In this document: positions 48,201-58,558 of the stretch, piece by piece
How positions within the stretch are numbered: the stretch's first letter is position 1
How the letters are laid out: every line of letters begins with the position of its first letter
Assembly: GCA_963669155.1 (NCBI GenBank)
Contig: OZ022594.1
Span: 6,093,207-6,157,206 of the forward strand
Reading direction: 5' to 3'
DNA length: 64,000 nt
Source: Arbacia lixula
Taxonomy: Eukaryota > Echinodermata > Echinoidea > Arbacioida > Arbaciidae
The notes under the pieces: generated by a model
Told to the model about the DNA's origin: nothing
Seen by the model: the letters and a program-made list of their open reading frames with translations, nothing else
Databases searched by the model: none
Program-made: the position numbers and the translations under genes

Positions 48201-51200
48201 GATGACCGCTGGCTGCACAAGTCATCCCCATTCCACAGTATTAAATCAGATTACAATTACAGTATGAAGTCCACATACATGGAAGTTTGGTTCAAAGATA
48301 TTTGTCTCTGTTGGATGAAAAGGTTAGTTTTAAGCATGGTCTTCCATCCCTCGGATAGGATGTTGAAGAGTCGCATTCTACGCGCATTTAAGACCCCACT
48401 TCACATCCTAATTAAAAGCAGAGTGAAAAACCTGGTAGAGTGGACAGAACGCTTGTACAGGGAAAAAGGCCAGAAAAGCCTACCCGTCGTGGTTCACCCT
48501 ACACTGTAGCCTATTTATACCCTTTTCACACTGGTAAGAAATTCCTTATCCCCGTGCTATCGGTGGGGCTAAGGGGGGAGGGGGTCTTAGCGCCACCTAG
48601 AGTACAGGGCTAAGCTTGGAACACTTTCTGTTCAGACTGGTTTTTACCAAAGAGGGCTAGCCCAACTGATTGTACCACATTATTTGGTCCTGCAAAGAAG
48701 CAGGGCTAACCCCTCAATTACTGTGCCAAGCCATAAAATCCTGGGAAAAGTATGCGCAAAATGGCAGAAACGTAGTGACCAATCAGAAGCTAATGCATGA
48801 TGGGTGCACGAACTCGATGCGTTTTACAGTGCACTCATATATATTCATATGCTATCAAGAAAGTGCAGGCTAGAGATTTTGAGTGCGAACAATGTGAATT
48901 TCCTTAGCCCGGTTGAAGCAAACAGTACGGGGCTAAGAATGCCAGTGGAAAAATCCTCAAAAAAAAACGAAAAAGGGGTTAAGGATGATAGTAGGGGACT
49001 AACAACAGTAACGGGTTAAGAAATCCCAATGTGAAAAGGGTACATTAGTTATTCAACATTATTAGACAAGCATTAAAGTGCCATTACAAAATGATAACAT
49101 TGACTTCAATTTCTCTGCATGTAGACAGGTTTGACTTTATTACATTGTAAGAGGACAGTTCTCTTATTGCAGTTACAGTTCTCTTAATGCAGTAACAGTT
49201 CTCTTATTGCAGTTACAGTTCTCTTATTGCAGTTACAGTTCTCTTATTGCAGTAACAGTTCTCTTATTGCAGTTACAGTTCTCCTATTGCAGTTACAGTT
49301 CTCTTATTGCAGTTACACTTCTCTGATTGCGGTTACAGTTCTCCTATTGCAGTTACTGCAATAGCTTGCATTTTGGCGAATCAGCAGTGGGGAGGGGACT
49401 TCATACGGGAGGGGGAGAAGTGCGTTTACACTTACCATTGTTCTCATCACTGTTATAGCTGCCCGCTTTGACAGCTGTAAGGGTGATGCCCTCCTCACCC
49501 TTCTTGGCTGCGGCAGACGAAAGCAGTTGCTGCTGCTTCTTCTCCCCGCGAGACCTAGGCAAAAAAAGTACCATACAGCAGTAAATAAATGAACAGCGTA
49601 AAGAGAATCCATGTGACTTGCTGCTTCAAATTCACTATTAAGTCTCCGAAAATCATTTTAGGTTACCTACAGATTCACAGCTTTTGAATAGTTGATATCT
49701 TATCTAATTTAGTGTAGGTATACCAACCTAAATCTGAAGTTACAAGAAATCAATAATGTCTATTCTTTGTGTGTCTGCGAGCTTCTCTAAATAATACAAA
49801 TGATGGTCAAAACTACGATCACCACCACATCCTTAGCCTGGACGGTACTGAACGAGGGCCCCGTTGCATAAAGCTTACCATTAATGGTAAGTACCATGGG
49901 AACACCGCTTGACAGCCAATCAAATTCCAGGTTACCACAGAACTTGCCACTGGCAGCAAAGACCATCAATGATATGTTTTATGCAACAAAGCATGTTGTC
50001 TTGACAACATGCTCAAGCTCATTATGTTTCACTCCTGCTTTAACTATGCTGACAGGAATCATGAGCGCCAAGAGAAAGGCTAACATAATAAGTCCGAGAG
50101 CCCATGTCACAAAGATTGATTGTATTGATTGATTGATTGTATTGATTGATTGATTGTATTGATATCATTGATTGTATTGATATCATTGATTGTATTGATA
50201 TCACTGATTGTATTGATATCATTGATTGTATTGATATTGATCGTACATTGTGTGGATCAATCACAAGTATACGACTCACAAAACATAGCAGTGATGGTTT
50301 GTGATACAGGGCATTACAATAAATAGCAACTTTGCCATGGATGGCAAAGTTGCTCGAGAGCGCAACTCATTCTCTGCGAGACAGGGCACAGATCTTTCAC
50401 CCGATCCATGCCGTGGAGAGTTTCATGGATACTCACTGCAAGCAGGACATGCAGACAGCTAAGAAGACCACGATGAGGAAGAGGACACAGATAATGGGGA
50501 TGAGGATGACATCCAAGCTTGTGTCAAGAACTGTCTGTCTCTCATCGTTGATGAACACAACCGTCTCATTGACAGCCGCGCTGATGGCGTCCTGATTATT
50601 GGTAGCAATGGCTGGGAAACAAAGTTGGTAAAAACACAAAAATGTTTTCCTAGCATTGGTGAATGTACTAAGGGACGACATCTGTCTTACCCAACGAACA
50701 CCATTCTAAGAATATCTTTTAAAGGTAAGGGGTGGACGTGGCAATGATTACATGTCTTAATCATGAATAAAAAAAAACGAATGAGACACCTTTAGCCAAG
50801 TAATACATTATACTCTTTAAAGAAGATTTATTTTTAGTTGGGCCTCCTTTTGAAATTGTGAAGGCTTAAAGGGGTAGTCCAATCTGAAATTAAGTTGGTT
50901 TTAATAAAAGCATTAACATGGAAAAAAGACATGACTGAAGGTTTGATGAAAATCCGTTAAAGGATAAGAAAGTTACGACTGTTCGAAGTTTTGATTTTGT
51001 GACATCACGTGCGAGGTGCTCTCACATATGTTTTGTGATAGCTTTTTTGAAAACGTTTGATTTTCTCAAAAGAATATCATTTTAGTTTTGCGTTTGATAC
51101 ATCATTAAAAATAAATTTTTACACACATACCTCTATGAAGAAAAATAATCCTTCATAAAAGACAGAAAAAGAGCAATTCATGGAATCATACAGAATACAA

Positions 51201-54200
51201 CATATGGGAGAGCACCTCGCACGTGACATCACAAATTTTAAATGTCAAAAAATCATAGCTTTATTAACCTTTGACGGATATTCATCAAACCTTCGCTAAT
51301 ATGCTTTTTTCATGTTTGTGCTTTCATTGAAACCAAGTGAATTCCAGGGTTAACTATCCCCTTACATGTACGTTTAAGTCGATTGGGCGGAATGGCCGCA
51401 AGAGAGGAGACTGCATTTGCACACGGGAGTTGACATATTGCGGATGCAGCACAATCCGTGCACGTTCCCCACTCGCTCCAGTGTTATGGCAGCACCTGAG
51501 TGAATAAGCCCAATTTGTCCGCCGTTGCAGTCATAGTCTCCTTACATGCTGATGCGACTTTAAAGGGAGTATACTGTACTGGGAAGACAAAAAGGCCTTC
51601 AAAAGGTGATTGTGAGCAATCGTCTTTCCAATGGTCTTAAATGCATGTATTGTCCGTTTCAGAAACTTGCTGAAAGCTATTTGCCCTACAACTATCCACA
51701 TTTGCAGTAATTAGTGATTAAATCACAAATCCTCAAATTGTTCGGGCCGAACATTTCAAGGATTTGTGAATTAATCACTAATTACTCAAAATGTGGATCA
51801 TATGAGGGCAAATAATTTTCAGCAAGATTCTAAAATGGACAATACATGCATTTAAGACCATTGGCAAGAAGATTGCTCACGGTCACCTTTTGAAAGCCTT
51901 TTTGTCTTCCCGGTACAATATACTCCCTTTAATTATAATACAGGATTCTGGTGTGTACTGTACTCACTGGTGACTGTGGACTTTTGCAGCACATACTCAT
52001 TATCTGCGCCTGGGTCCACGACACTTTCGGGCAGCAGAACATGAAATGTCATCTTGATGTCGCCATTGAAGTACTCCGGTGAGGTGCCGGACAAAACCAC
52101 AGTGAAATCACTACTGCATCAATGGAGAAAAAAAATTATCATTGTTTGCGACAGCTGATATCATGAAACAAATGTGCTACTAGTGTATTTAATAACCTAC
52201 ACTGTATGAGGCATTGCTGGTGCCTCCATTCCTTTTTGAGAACACCGTTTGAATATGCCGTGTACCTCAGGGCAGTCTACACTACAGCTCAATGGAATTG
52301 GCATAGGGAAAGGGAAAGGGAAGAAAAGGAAGGAGCCGCAGTTTTAAACTGCGGTATATTTTGTCCAGTTCAGCATGAAACACAATGCATTAGCCTAAAA
52401 TGCACGTTTCATGTTGAGCTGGACAAAATGCATTAGCCTAAAATGCACGTTTCATGTTGAGCTGGACAAAATATACCGCAGTTTAAAACTGCGGCTCCTT
52501 CCCTTTCTTCCCCTTCCCTTTCCCTATGCCAATTCCTTTGAGCTGTAGTGTAGATCTTATATGAGTGACATGTCAACATCTAGCTTGAGCGACACGTGTG
52601 GACTGTTACTGGTATCAAAAATTATCACTGAGGCAGTATGGCAAAATCTATGCCAGCAAACTACATGTACAGTAGTAGACGGTACATTGTATTTACATGT
52701 TAACACTGGTACATGTACAAAATCCAGTCAGGCTTTAAATCCTTCCTACTTTCAGGCAAACTTTCAATTTCTAGGGGGAAAATATTTGATGAAAAATCAC
52801 TAACCCCAGAATTGCAGTGCCAAACCATAAAATCCAGGGCTACTTTAAGAGCTCCAGTGTAAAACAGAAACAAAATATAGTCCAGGGCTAAGGAAAGGTG
52901 AACCTGCTAACTCCTCGCAATTCGAAAACGCATTGAACAATTAGATACTGTAATGCACGACAACTGAGTGACCTTGATATGTTTAACAAAGTGTTTAAGA
53001 ACACAAGGCAAGGCATACACTCATAAATAAAAGCTTTAAAAAAAGGCCAGGTATAACAAGTTTAACCTAATTTTGACTGGGGTATTTTTTGACTTCCCCC
53101 CCCCTCCCCCCTCCCCCCCCCCCCCCCCCCTACGAAACCCACGACTGACACGCAACCGCTGAACATCACAACAGCCGTTTTAGTTGTATCTCAAATTTCG
53201 ACACCAAAGTTGAAAGAATCGGACATTCCGTTCAGAGGTTACGCAACATCGCACGTCTGACCAAATCTGACAAAAAGTGAGATTTTGCATAGGTTTGTAT
53301 ACAAAATACTGCTATTCCTAAACTGCTCTATATCACTGTCAACTGTGTCTTCTAGGCCTTCTGCTCAATACATATTCTTTAAATTTAACAAAAATGCATA
53401 TCTTAATTTTTTTTAAAAAATCATAAAACATCAAGAAAAAATATAGGAAAGCAAACAATTTAGAATACATTAAAGACATTTTATAAACACAATAACATAC
53501 ATAAAAAATGATTTGTCATTTCATTCAATGAAATTGTTGATCATGCTAGTTGGCATATTAAGAGGAAGTTTGACCTGCATGCCATCTTTTTTCAATGAAA
53601 TATCAACAAAAAAAATGTAAAATATGCATCTAATTTGCATAAGTAACAATTTACACAAAATTTGATATTTTTTTCCTAAAACAAAATATGCAGTCGTGCA
53701 AAAATTTCAAGTTGATTCAACGTTCTGTGGCCGAAATATTAAGGGGAGGGGGGGGGGGGGGGGGGTTAAAATGCTCCCTCTCCCCCCCCCCCCCCCCCCC
53801 CCCCCAGTCAAAACCTGCTCTCAAAAAGCCCAGTCAGAATAGGATTAAATGTGAACATCGTGGATTTCATTAGCAGAGTTCAAGCAAATAGTACAGTGCT
53901 AGGAATGCCAGTGTAAAAACCCTCAAAAAATAGTACTATGGGGTTAAGGAAAGTATAGGGCAATTAGCGTTAGTACGGCGCCTACAAAACCAATGTAAAA
54001 AGGAACCTAGACTCTTGGTAGGGTCCATGGTTTAACAGTTCTGGAGTATGGCTACATGCCCACACAAAACCTCCCTACTTCTAGTGGTATTTACAAAACC
54101 AACCAGCATTCCACACCGTTAATAAAAAGTACTCATGCATTGTGTGTATTGGGTGCACCCACCCACTTACAAATCTCTTTTCAAGAAGACTGTCATGGAC

Positions 54201-57200
54201 AAAAAAAGCCAACAAAGTTTATGTGATCTTGAATGGCTCATTGACTTCCAGTTACTTACAGTAGGCTTAACTCTGCTCCAGCTATATTGAGGTTACATAC
54301 ACTGTACTGTATTTGACATTAATGACTTTTATTTAAGGTGACAGCCTGTGCAGTAAATCATAATAACAGCACACAGTCGTAACTATAAAATGTATAACGT
54401 ACATACAGTGTACATAACGTGTACATTGTAGTTTGCACAATATAAAAACCTGAATGATGAATCTAAACATTAAGGTGCATACACATTAGTATCCTTTTTC
54501 ACAGTTAACATGAACATGTACTGTACATTCATGAAATCTATCCTTCCGTGGTATGGTACATATACATGTTTATACATGCAGCTGCATGCATTCTTCATAT
54601 AACCAGCCTCAGAAAGATTTGGATTTCATAAATATGGCCCCTGGCTACTACACAAATGTGTACAAATGCTGCACTGTACGAGTGTACATGCATGCGTATG
54701 TACATGTAAGTGTGTATACAGTGTACAATTTGTACATGTATGCACATTTACATGTATGACAACACTGACAGTGAAGCATTCACTCATAATTAGAGCACGG
54801 TCTGTACAGACTGAGCATCAGTGGTCCCCAAATTACTATCATACATGTAAATTAATGTATTTGTGCATTACAGTCTAATTCTTGTGTCCCGGCCCACAGT
54901 ACACTGTGTGCATTAGTTGCTCTGTGTGTAGGGACAGGTTGCACAGGTTGCACAGGTAGATGACAAAGACTATGGGTGTGACATCAATTATTCACGCACC
55001 TTGCTCTTTCAACGAATATTGATTAGGGACAGCATAGTTTCTATCACAATGCCTCATTCATCATACTCTACCATTATCATAAAAGCACAGTGAGCACTAC
55101 ATCACTTTTTGTTCAGGAGAAAATACTTTATCCATATTTGTGCATATAAAAAATGAAAAAAATTGGAGTGGCTTCAGAAATACAGTATACAAAACTTGTA
55201 TTGTTTCATGTAAATGGACAATGTATACAAACAACATGCATGTTTTACAAGTCCTCTGTATAGCAATTCCATTTTAAAGTACACAATGATCCCTGATAGT
55301 CTGCTGCCGTTCAAAGTTGAAGAGCTTTATGTATCACACTATGCGTGCATGATTCGTTTAATCAATGTGAACAAATTTAAGTGACATGTACAGTACAGTA
55401 TATGTTCATGAACAAAATGAATTATTGTGTACAGTAATCAACAGCACTTCGTACATGTACCAAGGTCTTATCGTATGCCCGAGAACCCAACACTTCATGT
55501 ACAACAGGACCATAGGATTCTTTCTTACACCTTTAAACCCCTCAAGAAAAATGAGGATGTCGTCATATCCAAACGGTTCTGTGGATTTCCTGTTTGGTTT
55601 CCATGACGTGTAATCCAAATAATGCTCAGACATGTTGCTCAACAGATATTGATATCCTTATATAAGGAATACACAGCAAGTATTAACTATGAATTCATGA
55701 TACATTGACTGTACATAAAATTTATATATTGTAAAATAATTTTCTTTATTTCTGAGCACTGCTATGTAAGTCCCATCTACAGTAAAAAAACAAATTTATA
55801 ATAATTTTTTTGTTTAAATACGCTAAACGCAAAAAAGAAAAAGCTGGAAAAATGTAACACATAGATTTTGCAGGTCATGCATTCAGCTAAGACCCAATAT
55901 TGACATATAGGGAGACAGGTAATTGTTTTGCTAATGATGTCACAAAATACATTATTTCTCCCTCTGATCTTCTTTTGCTCTCTTCCTTGCACATAGTTGA
56001 ACTACATGTCTGTGTATTCATGTGGTCAAACTCAGAACCAATCGACGAACTGGAATATACTAATGAGGGATGTTTAACAATGATTATTCCCATTTGAAAG
56101 CAGGTAAGGTGGTATTGGCAGAAATTTCTTAAAATCTTGTCAGAGAGACATGTTTGCAACAAACAAGAGATCCCACAGATTTGTAGAGCTACATGTATGT
56201 ATGTGCAATATAGGGAGAATACACAAAAGAGCCCCTGCAAATAAGACAAAAACCCTTACAAGCAGTGTTCCACACTAACATTTTTAAAAGGGGGTTCATA
56301 CGTCCGTTTTAGGGGTACTGCATATTTTGACCCAGTATATTTTCTACATTTTAGGTGTACGGAGTTCTAATTCAGGCACCCGTGTGTACTGAGTGCCTGC
56401 TAGTTTAAAGGTGATATTCATAGGAAATAAAATCAAATAAATATAGTTTATTTTATAATTGAATGAGTTATCAAAGCAATTTATGCAGCTAACATGCCAT
56501 GAAAGTGTTCAGTTATGTGTTTAATGAAAGTCAAATTTCACTAAATTGACTCTCTTTCTGACCTACGAAATCGCCTAAGGGAAAGGGAACGTCACAGCCG
56601 GGATATGCTTCACAATGACCATTGTGTATCACACCTGTTAATCCACTAGCAACTGCCATCACAGTTTCATTAACAATGCCTGATGCTTCTGGCGGAAAAG
56701 AAGCTGCGGATTGGCATGTGTGATACCCAATAACGTCTCCCGTTTCTTACGTCAGACCTAAAGGCCGTTTCGAATGACAGTAGGTCAAATTTGTCCCCGA
56801 GAATACGGTGATTGTTTTCACCCTAATTTCGCTTTTTGGAAAGTGATATATTCTTTGAATGTCATCCGAGCTCTTGTATGGCTTATAAGCTTTCTGTAGA
56901 TGAATATCTTCATATTTTTGGATTTTCTATGAATATCACCTTTAAGCCCTGCTCATAAATATAGGTTATATTGAAAACATGTAGTTTAGGATGTTTGTTT
57001 TCATGACATGCTAAAAAAGTAGGCCCTGCTTATGTCCGTTTTCCCCTGAATCATATTGCTAATATTTAAATTAAATTGGCTTACCCAGTGGCAGTGATTT
57101 GGCAACTCTCCAAGTTAGATGAATTTGAGCAGAAGTTGTTGACCGCAGTGGTCATGCTTGTTTCAAAGTCACTGGTTTGGGCCTTTGACCACTGTAAAAA

Positions 57201-58504
57201 TAAAAAGTACAAGTAATAATACACCTATATGATAATACTGAATTACTGATAATGATAGCAAGAATAACAATGTTATTTACAAAAACATACCTATAAAACC
57301 GAATGTACAGTAACATGACACCTCCCAATTTAAATGTCTATAATAAAACAACAGACTAGACGGAGCAAGCGAACGTTTATTTACCTGAAGGCAATTTGAG
57401 TACTGGTAGTGAGTTTGTACAGTTTGTATTTTTGTAACACCATTTGTAGAACAAGGTGGTTTGCGAACCACGAGTCTTACCTGATTTTGCAAGCGATAAA
57501 CAGGGGGTTTTTTTAAATATTTTTTTTCAAACCCTTTGGCCCCTACATGACCTTTGACCCCATCATCCTCATGAAGACACATGTGGTATTACCCAAGGAT
57601 GATTTGTACCCAGTGTGATAACAATTGATGCAGAAATAAAGAAATGAGAGCAAGTCAAACAAAAATTTTGAGGAAAATGATGCACATGGCCTCATATCAT
57701 TTTACGTTTTGACCCCTAGATGACCTTTGATCCCATCATCCTCATGACGACACATGTGGCATTACCCAAGGATCGTTTGTACCAAGTTTGATCACAATTG
57801 ATGCAGAAATAAAGAAATTTGAGTCAGTCAAACGAAACCTTTGAGAAAAATGATGCACATGGCTTCATATCATTTGACCTTTTGACCCCTAGATGACCTT
57901 TGACCCCATCATCCTCATGTTGACACATGTGGTATTACTCAAGGATCATTTGTACCAAGTTTGATCACAATTGATGCAGAAATAAAGAAATGAGAGCAAG
58001 TTAAAGAAAAACTTTAACATTTTTGTAACAGACCAACAGATCAACAGACTAAAAACAGACCAATAGACCAACAGACTAATTAACAGAAAAAGTGATCACT
58101 ACATGTAGGTCTCTACCGAACTTCGTTCAGGCGAGACAAAAACATAACAAACATACAGTACATGTACTCTTTAGTCCGTATGTTGAAGAATTAAATCATT
58201 TGTGTTCAAGTAGTGACCTATAGTAAGTTGCATCCATCTGTGATATGTTCTTATTTTCTATAATAAACAATCAATAAATAATACACTCACTCAAAACAAT
58301 TGTGTAATGTAACAAGATTATAATGTGTTGGGGGAATAAAGGCTATTACGATACCTTGTCTTTAAAAGAGTTTTCTAGAGTTTACTCACATCATCGATAG
58401 AATAGATCCGATCAAATCTGATGGACACCTCATTATCTCTGATTTCATCTGAAAACAAAAGCACAAAAAAATAGATGTACTACATCACAGTAACAATACA
58501 AGTA

Positions 58505-58558
<54 letters not shown>

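Noticed and set aside
48177-48509. 110-residue plus-strand frame beginning M-G-I-Y-G-D
   Set aside because: Mildly protein-like but no recognised domain; no upstream or downstream exon partner was found, and it lies antisense in an intron next to a fold-back element. A database search of its last 50 residues would settle it.
49155-50243. Regular short repeats considered as a CRISPR-like array
   Set aside because: Units are contiguous without unique spacers, and the DNA is eukaryotic with introns; these are minisatellites.
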